Positions 49,287 through 62,241 of a stretch of DNA of 64,000 nucleotides are shown here, piece by piece; the first letter of the stretch is position 1, and each line of letters opens with the position of its first letter. Below the pieces are notes generated by a model. That model did no database searches and was not told where the DNA came from. It saw only the letters and a program-made list of their open reading frames with translations. Source of the stretch: Gnetum montanum (taxonomy: Eukaryota > Streptophyta > Gnetopsida > Gnetales > Gnetaceae); NCBI GenBank assembly GCA_015680685.1, contig MNCI01026298.1:34551-98550 (forward strand), in the 5' to 3' direction. The position numbers and the translations under genes are program-made.

Positions 49287-51740
49287 ATGAGGATACCAAA
49301 CCATCGGTCCCACAAGAATGCAAGGTGGCATACACTCATCCAGATGAGTTTGTGCCAAGCTTCACCTTCATCCTACATCAAGATGAATAGCTACAATGGC
49401 ATGATATGGAGGACAACATCATCTTTCCCCTCAATAAATCTATGCCCAGGATGTTATTCAAAATCCTTAAGAAGTTAGGCATAGTAGATATTCATGAAGA
49501 ATAAATTGTGGATGGATACGACACTCGAAACTATTATTCTACTAAAACACAACCTAAATGAGATCAACGTCAAGAGAAACTCCATGAAGCTACAAAGGGG
49601 AAACATTACACCAATCCCTTATTCCTACCAAATCAAGATGACATTAAGGATCCTCCTATTGAAGGATCTCATCATGAAGATTCTCCACCCCCTACTACTG
49701 ATGGTAAGGGTGTGAATTTGATCCTATGATCCACTATTCATAACTTGGGTTGGAAAGAGTGATAGCCAAGGTAGGGACTCAGGAAAACATCACAACAATA
49801 AGGGATCTAAGGATGATGATCATAATAAATGTAAGAGTGATGGCAAAAATTGTGGTGGCAATGGTGGTCCACCTTCCTCTTCATCCTCTTTATCTAATTT
49901 TGAACATTCCTCTTCATCTAACAGTTCTCATGGAAGCCACCGTTGAAACAACTATGATGAAGGTGATCGGTGAAACAATAATGACCATGAAGGCCACCAA
50001 AATTGTAGAGGTGGCCGAAACCATCATCGACATCATAGACATAGTAATGATGATGAACCTCTATTAGTGACTTGAAGTATGCTTAACATTGAAGAGGCAA
50101 TAAAAATCTTGATTAGGCATATGAAGGATATTTGGATCAAGCACCTAGACATGAACAATATCCCAAGATTTGAAGGGGGATACAACTCTGATCCACAAAC
50201 ACATCTACAAGCTTTTCAAGATGCCTATGCCTTACAAAACATAGAGAATGAGTGGAAAAAACTCAAGCTTTTCCCAAGGACACTCATCAAGAAAGTTGAA
50301 AGTTGGTACTACTCCTTAGAGCCAAAATCTATCTGTAGATGAAGTACTATGTTAGAGCTGTTCAATGACAAATACCATACGTACTCTAAAGTGTCTATTC
50401 TAAGAAGAAAAATCCAAGGCTGAAAATAGGGAGCACATGAACCCTTGGATGCCACCATGGGCCAATACTATTCACTCTTACACCAATGTCCTAACCATGG
50501 TTATTCTTAGAGGAAACAACTTCGTCACATCATAGATGGGCTTAGAGTAGAAACTAGAAGAACCCTTGGGGTGTATGCCCAAGGAAGGTTTTATAAAATG
50601 AGAGTTCATCAAATCCAAAGGCTAATTGAGCAAGTAGCAAAAGAAGAAGGTGAGCTATGAAAAAGGAAAAGTGCTAAAGAATATAATAGGGATCCTTCCA
50701 TCAAAAAATGAGAGGTCCAATTTTGTGACAAGGAGGAATCACCACTTGATGAAGTGGTGAACAAGAAGATCTTGCCCATTCAATTTTATTTTTTTTTGAT
50801 ATTTTAGCCAAGGTTGACAAATTATGGGACTCTTTGAATGAAAAAATTTAAACTACTTTGAATATTGCTGAAGAATCCAAAGAGCAAAATAGTGATCCTA
50901 ATCGTAGGAGGTGAAAAGAAGCTAACATGCCTACCAAAGAGGTAAGGGCAAAGTTGCTATAGTAGAAGAAGTTGTGAAGTCTAATACTAATGATGAAACT
51001 AAATGTCACATCTATTAAATACAAACATCCAAAGGGATGTTGCCACTGTGGTGTCACTCTTACAAGAGTCTAGAGTGTATGCATTGAATCTTGGCCTAGC
51101 ACGTAGGCAAGCTCCAATATGATTGTCTTATCCTCAAGGCAATCCAAGACAATTCCAACAATAGCAATAAGCTTACTACCCAAGTGAAATTCGTCCAAAA
51201 CCTTATGAGCAATACCAATAGTGGTACTAACCACAATCATTGAGAATGCCACTACCAAGGTAGCAATACCCTTATAGTCAACCAAATCCATATGGGTATT
51301 ATGTACTGTAGCCCATCTCCCCTAGAAGTTTTGAAATTCATGCATCATTCCAGCATCACTATTACCCTCCAGAGTACCACCAAGCACATTCATCATCTAC
51401 TTGAGGGGAGAACCCATATCCAGATCCTTATCATCCTTCACATCCCTCTAAACATACATTATTACCTTCAACCCAGTTACCTCCTGATCCGTCCATGCAG
51501 GGTGAGATTTCTCCACATCTACAATAATGAAATGCTACAAGGGTTGTACACTCACAACCAATTTTTCAACCAAGTGATCTAAATAATCAATTAAGGAAAA
51601 GACCTTTCTTCTAGCCCAACAGTCCTCTCCAGCCCTCACAACCTACTCTAGCTAATTGCCCATCCCCAGCACCCTCATCTTCTACATCAAATACTTTTGA
51701 GTGTCCTTCAGACTAAGTGCTACCTAGGATCTGCACTATA
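49287..51740 (+). pseudogene. Element B gag
   Basis: N-terminal part from ATG 49287 (FILHQDE in another frame, shared with D), a low-complexity Asn/Ser/His/Gly-rich region (49760-50060), the core SMLNIEEAIKIL, MNNIPRFEGGYN, LQAFQDAYAL, WKKLKLFPRTL (50079-50340), LGVYAQGR and the HQIQRLIEQVAKEEGEL segment near 50610. After it comes a Gln/Pro/Tyr-rich tail (51100-51500). Several frameshifts. The zinc knuckle is not clearly readable. Confidence 0.82.
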
Positions 51741-52640
51741 ATTCTAACTCATGCTATTTTTGACTAGATTAAGGATAGCAATCTTCTTACAAAAAGATCA
51801 AATCCAAGAAGTCCACTCATCTATCTACAAATTGCTAGACAGGAGCAATGCAGTGCTCTTCTTAACTCTAGTTCCAAATTCAACCTCATCTTCCATGACA
51901 TGTACAAGGCTTGGAACCTACCACCTCTTAAGAAGAGCAACATTCATCTAGAATTAGTAGATCAATTAATTACTATCCATTTGGGATTAGTAGAGGACAT
52001 TGTGACCATGGCTTGTGGATGGTCCTATCCTATTGATTTTTTGGTGATCAAGGTGGACAACTACAAAAATGACTTCTCCATCATCATGGGAAGAGCTTGG
52101 TTAAGCACGGTCAATGCAAGAATGGGTATAAGGGATCTATCTTTAGAAATATCCAATGAAAATGAGCTAGGAAAAATTAATAAGAAGTGTATTCCATGCA
52201 TCATGTACAGTGATAATGAGTGCAATTGCGTGCAAAATATTTGATCAATCAAGAGTACATACATTAAGGCATGCAATTAGTGTGTGTAAGAGATCAATAT
52301 TCAAAAGTGTCTATACACAACAACCACAAAGTAGGAGGGCACCCAGTGTTTGATAGCTAATTTAGATAATAGCACAATATGCATGGAGTCAATTGAGAGC
52401 CTAACATATGCATATGTTGAAGGCATGGACAAAATTGAATAATTTCATTTCCAAGTCTTTTATGAAGATGATGATACCTATTGGGAAGAGTTGAAAATCC
52501 TTGATCACTTCAAAAAAAATCCCTTAGAGCTAAAAAACTTTATTGGTCAGAATAAAGTATGCATTTTTAAAGAATGGCAAACCAGTAATAGTTAATGCCA
52601 AACTTTCTCCTAAAAAAAAGAAAAGTTGTTGAAAGTGGTG
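51741..52640 (+). pseudogene. Element B aspartic protease
   Basis: The active-site region near 51860 reads ALLNSSSKFNLI where ALLDSGSSVNLI is expected, so the catalytic Asp is Asn. The rest is open (51900-52244): YKAWNLPPL, GWSYPIDFLVI, FSIIMGRAWLSTV, LSLEIS. The linker to RT follows. Confidence 0.83.
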
Positions 52641-54058
52641 AATAAATGATTAATAGCCTTTGCTTGGTCATATCTAGAGCTAACAAGAATCAATCTAAGG
52701 ATATGCCAACATTGCATTTACACTGACCTGGCCATGAAGCCTAGAAGATAGCTGCAAAGGTGGCTAAACCCCAAATTGAAGCAAATCATCAAGGAGGAAA
52801 TAGAATAACTCCTCAAGGTAGGGTTCATCTATCCAATCATGGATAGTGACTAGATTAGCCCACTCATAATTATGCTAAATAAGGATGGCAAATGATAGGT
52901 TTGCATTGGCTTAAGGCTATTGAATATGGCAACATTTAAAGATCATTTTCCTTTGTCATTTGTAGATCAAGTGTTGGAAACCATATCTAAGCATTACTAT
53001 TATAGTTTCTTGGATGGTTATAGTGGCTATAACCAAATCTAAATTCTGCTACAAGACTAGGCCAAGACAACATTCACAAGTCCTTGGGGGGCTTTTGCAT
53101 AGTGTAAGATGTCATTTAATCTATGCAATTTCTCTACAAATTTTTAACGCTTAGTCCTTAGCATATTTCAATAGTAGATTGGTAGTGGTGTTGAATTCTT
53201 CATGGATGACTTTTCCACCTATGGAGCTACATTTGAGCAAGCCTTGGACCTACTTGAGCAAGTATTAAAGAGATATGTAGAGACAAACCTATGGCTCAAC
53301 TAGTAGAAGATCCATCTCATGATCCAAGAGGGCATAGTGCTAGGACATTGAATTTCATAAAAAGGGATTGAGGTAGACCCAAAAAAGATAAGGATCATTC
53401 AAGGAATAACATGTCAACCAAAGATCATTAAATATGTTTGGTCATTCCTTGGACACACTGGCTACTACCGACAATTCATAGAGAATTTCTCTAAGATCAT
53501 AAAGCTATTGGTAGGGCTTATAAAGAAAGATGCACCTTTCATCTAGACCAAGAAATGTGAACATGCATTCCAATAATTAAAGGAGAAACTTGTAGAAACA
53601 CCAATCCTATGAGCACCATCCTAGTTTAGACCCTTCCATATCATGATAGATGCATCTAACTATGCTTTGGGATTAGTGCTCACTACATCCACTACACAAG
53701 TCAAAGCATTGTGTGAGCATAGTTTAACTACACCACCAAGGAAAAATAACTAATGGCAGTGGTGTATGCGCTATAAAAGTTCAAGCACTATGTGCTTGGT
53801 TACAAAGTATTTGTGCATACAGACCATAATACAATCTGCTTCCTAATGAACAAGCTGACGGTGAACCCTCATGTCATATGGTGGCTTATGATCTTGCAAG
53901 AATTCAACCTCACTATGGTAGATCCAAAAGGGATCAAGAATGTGATCACTGATCACCTCTTTTGCTTAAGATGGAATGATAAAGAGGAGGAGAGCCTACT
54001 CTCTAATTAGTTTCTAGATGAACTCCTCTTTATAGGAGCAATACGTAAACAAAAACCT
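52641..54058 (+). pseudogene. Element B reverse transcriptase and RNase H
   Basis: VGFIYPIMDSD, RLLNMATFKDHFPLSF, SFLDGYSGYNQ, the intact catalytic box FFMDDFSTYG (near 53205), KGIEVDPKKI, SFLGHTGYYRQFI, then RNase H with DASNYALGLVL, HYVLGYKVFVHTDHNTICFL (53792 onward) and the connection FNLTMVDPKGIKNV. Unlike A and D, both catalytic Asp are kept. Stops and frameshifts still break it. Confidence 0.9.
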
Positions 54059-55320
54059 ACAAAAGAAACATGGTATAATGGCAACCTCACCTACCTTCTC
54101 ACTCATGAGATGCCACAAGACTTGGATTTCAAGAAAAAGCAAAAATTTCTTCATCGAGCCAAATACTTCATGGAAATCAATGGACACCTTTACAAGGTGT
54201 GTGTCAATGACCTGATCCACTAGTGTGTCCATGACGAAGATCAACTACGCATTCTCTAGGATGCTCACAAAGGACCTTGCAGAGGCCACTATGTACGAAG
54301 ATGCATAGCCATAAAAATCCTGATGGCAGGATACTATTGGCCTACAATCTTTAGAAATGTCCACCAATTCATCAATTCTTGTAAACATTGTAACATGATC
54401 GGGGGGGATGACCACTCGCATGGAAGGTCCTCAACAGTGGATCCAACCACTAGAACCTTTAAACATATGGGGCATTGACTTCATGGGCCCCATCACACCC
54501 ATGTCCAATGAAAGGCATATATTATAGTAGTAGGTGACTACTACATAAAATGGGTAGAAGTGGTAGCCATTACTGATTATACATCATCCACTGCTATCAA
54601 ATTTATACAACAAAATATTGTGAATAGGTTTGTGGTGCCACATTCACTAATTCCTGATAATGGAACTCATTTCATAAGTGCTAGCTTTAGAAAATTAATG
54701 CAACATTTGGGGGTAGAACATAAATTAACAACACCTTACTACCCCCAAGCCAATAGTCAAGTAGAGGTAACCAACCAGGAGATTACAAAATTACTAACAC
54801 GAACCATTAGCAAGTATAGGAAGGATTGGAGTACAAAGCTTAACAATGCTCTCTACGCTCATTATTCAACTTGGAAACTTCCTATTAGCTATTTTCCCTA
54901 TGAGTTAGTGTACAGGAAACTTCCAATGCTCCTAATTCAATCTGAGCTCCGTACACTCTCAACGGCCTGTGACCTAAACCTTAAACTAAGTCTAGCACAG
55001 AAGGAAAGATTAACAATCTAAACATCTTAGAAAAAAATCAATTAGTGGTCCTATCCTTGAATGAGGTAAACAAGGCATTCAACAAGAAACATCATGATGT
55101 TAGAATTAGGAAAGTAAAACTTCAACCAAGAGATAAGGTTCTCTACTAGATCCCCACACATGTATGTAAAAATACAAAATTTCAAACATTGTGGAAGGGA
55201 CCTTATATAATTGATCAAACCTTTCTCTGTGAGACAATGTTGATCTACAAGCCTAAATGCCCAAATAAAAAGTAGTTGGTTAATATTCAACCAGTCAAGC
55301 CTTTCCTCAAACCTAGATAG
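54059..55320 (+). pseudogene. Element B integrase
   Basis: Zinc region DAHKGPCRGHYV to CKHCN (54260-54390), core WGIDFMGPI near 54470, LIPDNGTHF near 54650, QVEVTNQEITK near 54760; the stretch 54560-55021 is open for 153 codons. DDE residues are present, though a frameshift separates the first from the others. The C-terminal tail KLQPRDKVLY, FQTLW, KPFLKPR ends near 55318. Confidence 0.9.
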
Positions 55321-57548
55321 GCTAGTGTAAGTGTCACCATAATGGATGGACAACCACATTCTATTTTTTGGATCTCCTCCTTCCAACTTAGTCATGGAAG
55401 AGATGGTCATCCATGCTAACCATCAAATTGGCTTCTTAGTTTTTCTACTTTTTTTCATGTTTTTGGATTTTTCAAATTTTTCTAATTTTACATCATATTT
55501 AGTACCTTTGAAACTTCTTGATTATTTTACACTTTCTTGTATATCTTACTTTATTTTTCTTTCTCTTTGTTTAAGTGTGATATTTTCTTGTTTTTGCTAA
55601 TAAAGAATGCTTTATTGTCACAAGACACAGTGTCGCTATTACTATTTACTAATGATGATTTATGCTTAATGTGTGATTGTTAATGTCTAGTTTCTACTTT
55701 TGAATTATGATGTCTAATGACTTTGACATGGTTTATTTTTCATGGAATAGGTAGTGAGTCCACATCATTTGCCCATCTAATAAACCCTATGGATTTCCAT
55801 GTTTTGGAAATTTGAGGTCCCTTTTCATTAAAGAAACTTTTAATTGATCAATGACCTTGGTAATTCTGGAATTAGGAAGAATTCAAAGGTTTGTAAAGGA
55901 TGTGACTTTAAGGAGACTCATTACTCTTTGTACTCTTCTACTTGCTTGAGTGCTTGAGTGTTTTTCATAAACTTCTTACTATTCCAAACCACCCATTGAA
56001 GGAAGTCAAAATAATGTCATTGCATGGTGTGGTTCCCATTTCAAATAAAAACAAACAATGGGAATTCAAAGCACACCCCTTCAACATGAATAAGTCCTCA
56101 CATGGTGTGGTTCCCATTTTAAAAAAACAAAACAAAACAAAAATAATGGAAATTCAAAGCACACCCCTTAGAGAAATAAATAAGCTACAAGCACTAGTTA
56201 CAGGACTCGAACAACATGCACCTATGCCTAAAGGTCCCCTCTAACTAAGGCCCTCTCTCTTACTTCCTACTTCTCTTTTCTTCTTTTTGTGGAATAGTGG
56301 TTGTTTTGTGGAAGCATTCTTGTATCTCCAGTGGATGGATCGGTCTTGGAGTGGTGATGTGAAGTCACTAAAAGCGGTTGGTTTTGGTCTGAACTGAGGA
56401 TGGATCTTCTTAGGTCATTTTAATCACAAATTCCATAATGGACTTCTTATGACCCCAATTTGGAATTCCATTCCACCTTTTCTATCATCCATCCATGTTG
56501 TCGTAATTCACCTCATTGTTGTGTTCTATGTTATGCTCTATGTCTTAGTCTAATGTGTTGGGATTCTTGAGTAGATTCTTTCAGGTTGGTCCTTAACTTA
56601 TCATGATCATTAAATCGACTATGGGGCCCACGAACTCCTTAGTTAAGGTTATGCAAAGGAAAAAAGGGCATGAACCTACTATGGGAAGGATCCACTTGCA
56701 TAGCTCTTGGCTTGATTAGTTAAGGTTCCTTACCTTTAACATCGTTACAATCCTACCTTTTCCATTTGTCATTGAATATATTGCTTAGCGCTCCTTAATC
56801 TTTCATTTCTTTCATTCACTAAACCAATTTCTCTTCATTTTCTTAAAATTATGAACTTCAACATCCTCTTCTCATGTTTTCATACTATTCTTGGTCTTTT
56901 AAGTTTTCATTTGACACCAATTTCACTCAAAAGCTCCTCATATTTTGCAAGTTTGACTAAGGTTAAATTTTGACTACAGTGCTTAACAGTTGCATCGTTA
57001 AGGTCCCATTAACACATCCATCCTAGTTGATGAGGCCCAATCAACTAGGCCTCATTGATGCAATGCAAAAACCCTATATATACCACTGGACATTTTGTAA
57101 TTTTTTTCCATTTTCTCATAACACAAGGGGAGTTTTTGAAATTTTTCAGAGCCCAAAACCTTCCAAAGTTCATAACTTCCCAACTGTTTGTCCAAATCTC
57201 TTTTTTTTTTTTATCTTATGCTTACTTGAGGTAAGATCTTTATTGTAGGGGTGCAAACTTTAGTGTTTCTAGTGAAAAATCAATAAAATTTTTTGGAAAT
57301 TTTTCTAACTCCCCCAAAGGGTTGATAACCTTAACAATATATATACATTAACTTTTTCACAAGTTAACCCTTCCAAAAACCTTCGAGATGATTTATTAAT
57401 GAAAATACATAAACAAATTACAATCAAATTAATTAAATCAACCATAATCAAAACTTAGCCAAGTGTAACAATCCTTAAGAGATAAGGTATCCCAATTGTT
57501 TTAAGGTTACACAATGATTGCTAATCCATGGTCTTATTGTGATTATAG
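55321..57548 (+). other. Pol-ORF2 spacer of element B
   Basis: T-rich tract (55440-55600) with AATAAA at 55599-55604, two nearly repeated stretches sharing GGTGTGGTTCCCATTT (near 56029 and 56105), then the promoter-like block and leader. Blocks match the A and C spacers in the same order. No gene is supported; 55051-55410 on the minus strand is antisense of pol. Confidence 0.65.
57030..57082 (+). promoter_or_regulatory. Internal LTR-like promoter block of B
   Basis: AGTTGATGAGGCCC, AACTAGGCCTCATTGATG and TATATATA (57075-57082) repeat the vocabulary of the B LTR (CTAGTTGAT, GAGGCCTAG, CTCATCGATG, TATAAATA). The leader at 57117-57150 (CACAAGGGGAGTTTTTGAAA) is shared with C, and ORF2 begins at 57549. 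Promoter activity is inferred. Confidence 0.6.
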
Positions 57549-60400
57549 ATGGCACCAAAACAAAAACATCCATAGGAAGGAGAACCCTCGCAACCACAAG
57601 AGAAGTGGCCTAGAGCTAGAAGGGGCCAACAAGAACAAGGCCAAAAACTACCAAATGTGACCAATGCAATGGGACCTCTCTGTGAGGAACCCAAAGTGGA
57701 ATCTATCTAATAGATTCCAAAGGAAGAAATGCCAACTGAATAATCACAAATAGGAGAAGTTACCAATCTCATGTCAAGCCTTGAGGTCACTTTGACTAAA
57801 GCCTACCTTGATACCATTAAGTCTTAAGAGATCCAACGATCAGTCCTTCAAGAGATCAACTTCAGGTAATTCCTTGAAAAAGCTTCAAAGGATGTCAAGG
57901 CTCAACTAAAAACCTCTCCCATGTGGTCAATCCTCATGTCCAGTGGGAAGTGATACATGGGAGAAACATACCTCTTCTAGAATAATCAAAGGCTAGGATC
58001 CATAGTCAAGATCGAGGACATTCAAATGTCCTATTCGGTAGAAGCTATTGCACAAGTACTTGGGTTGCCTAACATTGAAACATAGCTAGCAGAATTATCC
58101 ACACAAGGTGATCCTAAGGCCAAGAAGGGGTGGACCCAACGTTGCTACTAAGTGAACCATAATGAGTATGATGTGCTCACATCGGTGGAGCAAATTTACT
58201 TTAAGATTATGGCCTATCACCTCAATCCAACAGTGAGGCCAAGTAAGGTGACTACTTTCTCCACCCAAGCATGCACCACTCTAAGTACGAAATTCCCTAT
58301 TAACCTTCCACAACTGCTATATTTGGAGATTGAGAAGCATTTCAAAGAAAAAAAACATGGAAGAAAGACCTTATCCTTTCCATGCCTCATCAAGAAACTT
58401 TGTAATAGGGTAGGCATTATTCACTACTCCAATGGCACACTTAGGCATACTCCTTTGGCCTCATGATCTGAGATCATGAAAGAGAATATGTCAGTGATGA
58501 CTTAATTAGAGGATTTGTCACCACCACCACCCACTCAAGAGATAACACCAAAGGCCCATGCAACCATTGAGCATTTACAAAAAATCTAAGAATAGCTCTT
58601 GAGCAAACAAGAACAACAATCAAGAACAAGTGGGGCAAATCCATCTATGTACCAGCTAGTGATGAGTCATCTTAATCAGGTGGCCCAAATAGTTAGCTAC
58701 ATGGAGAGAGGTGGTCTCATTTTCTCTATTCAAAAATCCAGCTACCTTCAAGGTTAGATCCTAATGCTCAAGAGGTGAGGATGTCACTAGCAAGACAACA
58801 TCTATTCCTAGAAATTTCTGGGAATGCCACCACTTCTTCAATGTAGTTGGAGAAAGTTGAAGAGTATCTATCTTGGTGATGCAACACCAAGGGTAGGAGA
58901 TGGTGGTAAAAGTAGTGGCTAATCATGTTGTAAAAGCATTGAATGCATCCATGATGTCTATGCTAGACATATTATCACTTCAAGACATGCAGACGTCCAT
59001 AAGCACTATTAGCAGGAAATTAAATGTAACTCAGCATGAAAAATTCTTAGAACAATTGTTAGGAACTAGGCAACCGACTCCAAATAGTTTTCATCTTCTG
59101 AAGAACATCACCACAACCAACTCAAAGCTACTAAATGTAAGGGGTAGATGCATTATTTTGGAGGGGCAACTAGAAATGACCCAAGAGCAAAATCAATGCT
59201 TGGTTGTAGAGGTTGCTGAACTTCATGCCCAACTTGCAAATTAAGTAATCCTTAGCCAAGTAGTGAAAAGGAATGAAGCTATCAAACAACTTCAAGAATA
59301 ATTCCAAAGGTTGAAGAGGAGGCAATGATGGCCATATTTATACAATCCATAGCAAAACCTAAAATGCACTCAATCCAAAAGGACTTAAATGAAATGTGCC
59401 AAGAGAATGTAGTATTAACCACATAAAATTATCACCTATGAAATGTTGATGCTCAGAAAGATCAAATGCAAGAATTCATCCATCAACAGCAAGACTAGCT
59501 TGCTAGGGTAAACACTGAATTGAGGAAATTACCTATGGAAAACTATAATCTATCAATGGAGGAGGTATGCACCTTGTGTCAAAAGTCTGCTATCGAGATC
59601 ATCACCTAGAAGAATGAAGCCCTCAAATTTGAAAGTGAAGAATCACTACAGGGACCAGGTTGGCCTGCAGAAGAAAGTAAATGAAAAACAAATTTAGACA
59701 GTGAAGGAAAAACTAAATGAAGCCCTCTAGCAACTCCAACAAGGAAGAGAGATGTGGCAACCCATCGTTGATGGAATTGACACCTACAACAAAACGGGAT
59801 CTACTTAAAGGAGTTGCAAATCGAGGAAATGATAGAGTACATGGAGTTGGCCAATCTTTGTTATGAAAACCTGACAATGTTGACTACCAGAAGGCCATGG
59901 TTGGAGTTAGAAAAATAAGTGGCTAGCTCATATATGCTATACAAGGCTAATTTCAAGCATCATAAAGACACCAAGCAAAAGCTTGAGACCACAAACACTG
60001 AACTCAAAATTCTTAGAGGATGATTCATAGATCAATGATCTATCACTAAGAACCTGGCCAAATGAATGAATGACTACTAGGAGCTGAAAGACACAATCAA
60101 GGCATTCGACATTGAACGTAATCAATCCACTACCTAGTTCATCAATGCCAAGGAGTTTTTTCCAATAATCCTGTGTCCTTGGGATGCACCCATTCTGACT
60201 GACATTGGGGAAGCTATGTGGATAGTGCATGATCCCTGAAGTAAGGAGGAGAAAATGAACACGCAGCTAGATTCTCTTTGCCTTATACCTAAAGTTGCAG
60301 TAGAAATAAGACAATTGTATCCATCTCAACCACTTGTGTATGAAGCTAGTGAAGGTCCCTCAGAACCTCAAGAACCACCATCACCTAAGACCATTTGATC
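57549..60400 (+). pseudogene. Element B ORF2 (plant transposon protein-like)
   Basis: About 950 codons from ATG 57549 to a stop near 60398. N-terminal Gln/Pro/Arg-rich region, then YSVEAIAQVLGLPN (58035-58075), an open stretch 58152-58466 (YFKIMAYHLNP, FPINLPQLLYLEIEKHF, LSFPCLIKKLCNRVGI), then a long Glu/Gln/Leu-rich region (58880-60250), probably coiled coil, ending in a Pro/Glu/Ser tail (PSEPQEPPSP). It resembles the 'putative plant transposon protein' domain plus coiled coil. I see no clear signal peptide or membrane span, so an envelope role is not supported. Numerous stops, mostly at former Gln codons. Confidence 0.65.
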
Positions 60401-60628
60401 TTCTCGATCAGCTTCACACCATCAAGGAACATGCTATCCAATTTTGAAGATTTAAGTCATGGTATTCAATTTTGTGTCCTGAACACCTTCATTTTTTGTA
60501 ATGAGTTGATCCATATACTCCATTTTTTGTCAAGTCAATTCATTTGTTTTATTTGAAGAAAAGTCAATCAATAATCCCATACCTTCCAGATTTTGTAAAA
60601 TAACTCAACAATAAGTTTTCATTCAGTC

Positions 60629-60637
60629 GTGGGGGTA
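60629..60637 (+). other. Polypurine tract of B
   Basis: GTGGGGGTA (60629-60637) immediately before the 3' LTR, as in C. Confidence 0.75.
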
Positions 60638-61575
60638 TGATGAATGGCGTTCTATCAATTGCATCGATGAAACCTCATTGATGTGGCATTGTCATTTGGG
60701 CCTTGTTGATGAGGCCTAGTCGATGCATCATATCATGCATTGATGTTGCCCTGTTAACATAGTGTCTATAGTTGGCTATAAATATGTGCATGCAACTGCA
60801 TTTCTGGAAAGTAGAGATTATAGTTGCAACAGAGCTCTTGCATTTTTTCCATTTGAAAGTTAGAATTTTTCCTTCAAGTGCTTGCAACAGGAGTCATTGA
60901 GTATATATATATTTATTTGAGCATTGTTATACCTAAGCATGACAATGTGGACGATAATAAAGATGAGCTTTCTAATAAACCTTGCAACACTTTGGATAGA
61001 TTAGCTATTTTATTTATGCATTTAATGTTTTTAGTTATTTATTAAATATTTTCAATTAATTATTAATTATTTTCTAGATATTACATTAATAAAACAATTA
61101 AGCCAAATAGATTACACACATAAGTACAACCACTTCAAACATAACACATATTCCCTTGATAATCTCAGTAGCGTTATTGCTTGGTATGCCCAGTAGTGTA
61201 GCGCTTGGTCTCAATAGCGGATATGTGGGTTCAAGACATGTACAAAAAGTGGGAATTGATACCTATGTTAGGATTAGTTAAATGATTAGTTAATTAGTTA
61301 ATTTAGATTAGTTAATCAAATCCCTTTTCATCTACAATTTAAGCACCCAACTATAAAACATAAAAATGATTAAAATCAAATGCCTCAATTACACTTAACC
61401 ATACCAACGAATGTCACAAGTGTAATTGGAAAGACAATGATTGACCTTAAGGCTAGATCCACTTGCTAAAGGGCTAGTGCACTGGAAATGATAAAGTCCA
61501 CGGAATTCGACCAAGTCACACGTGAACACTTTATGATTCATACAGTTGGACATAGGGGTACCTTGCCACTCATCA
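60638..61575 (+). repeat. Element B 3' LTR
   Basis: 938 bp, TGATGAATGGCG to CACTCATCA, TATA box at 60777-60784. Colinear with the 5' copy, with many differences that are mostly transitions. Confidence 0.92.
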
Positions 61576-62241
61576 ACATCCAAACTAGCCTTTTAATAGT
61601 CATTGCATGGATTTTGAGGGTTTTTGAAAACTCAAAGGGCATAAGACTAAGTGGAATTCTTTGGAAATGTGCAAGTACTACTTATTAAAAGATCTATCCT
61701 TCACTACTCAAAGAGAATTTTTTTTTATTTCTCATTAATTCATCATTTATATGTATTGTATGTAGTGAGCTTCAATTGCAAGAACTCTATAAATCAAGTT
61801 ACACTCTCTCCTTGATGTTTTTTTTTTTTTGTAGCCCTACAGGTTTAATGTCCTTATTGCAAAAAGGCATCTTCATTGAGCTTGTTAGGATCTTATGAGG
61901 TTGAGTGGTTTTGCAATGACAAAACACTCTAAATTAGAGCACACATTTTATAAAGGTTATGGGATCCTTTAAACCAAATTTTGAGATTCTTGGAACCTTG
62001 TGGAATTAAGTGGTTTTGAACCAATGATACACTCTGGAATGGAGCTCAAATCTTGTAAAGGTTGTTGTCTCCTTCAAACTATATTTTTGACACAAAAAAG
62101 TTCAAAGATGTGCATGGATTCTTCCCTTTGAATGTGGACTACCTAAGTTGGAAAACCACCTAAAATTATGTTTAATTTTGGTGGCTACAATGATTTTAAT
62201 TGGAAAACTTATTCAACCTCCTTCTAAGTTCTCAATCCATA
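61576..62241 (+). repeat. Element H 3' LTR, second part
   Basis: Continues the H LTR after B and matches 42550-43200 to the end (TTCTAAGTTCTCAATCCATA; terminal CA changed to TA). Confidence 0.87.

Larger units (their letters stand above)
48169..61575 (+). mobile_element. Element B: full-length Athila-like retrotransposon
   Basis: 13.4 kb, with LTRs 48169-49109 and 60638-61575, duplications ATATC (48164-48168) and ACATC (61576-61580) differing by one transition, tRNA-Asp primer site, gag, protease, RT, RNase H, integrase, spacer, ORF2 and polypurine tract. It sits in the 3' LTR of H. Confidence 0.92.
42098..62241 (+). mobile_element. Element H: pol-less SIRE-like copia, split by B
   Basis: 5' LTR 42098-43200, internal region 43201-47706, 3' LTR 47707-48168 plus 61576-62241 around element B. 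Primer site, gag with two zinc-knuckle regions and ORF2 are present; protease, integrase and RT are not. LTR ends match element G. Flanks CACAT (42093-42097) and CATGT (62242-62246) agree at 3 of 5 bases. It interrupts gag of D. Confidence 0.82.

Noticed and set aside
55051-55410. Minus-strand 119-codon frame
   Set aside because: Antisense to the integrase tail and spacer of B; no relation to any motif.
57549-60400. ORF2 as a viral envelope gene
   Set aside because: Position fits the env-like slot of Athila, but no signal peptide, transmembrane span or fusion-like segment could be read, and the domain pattern is that of a plant transposon protein plus coiled coil.
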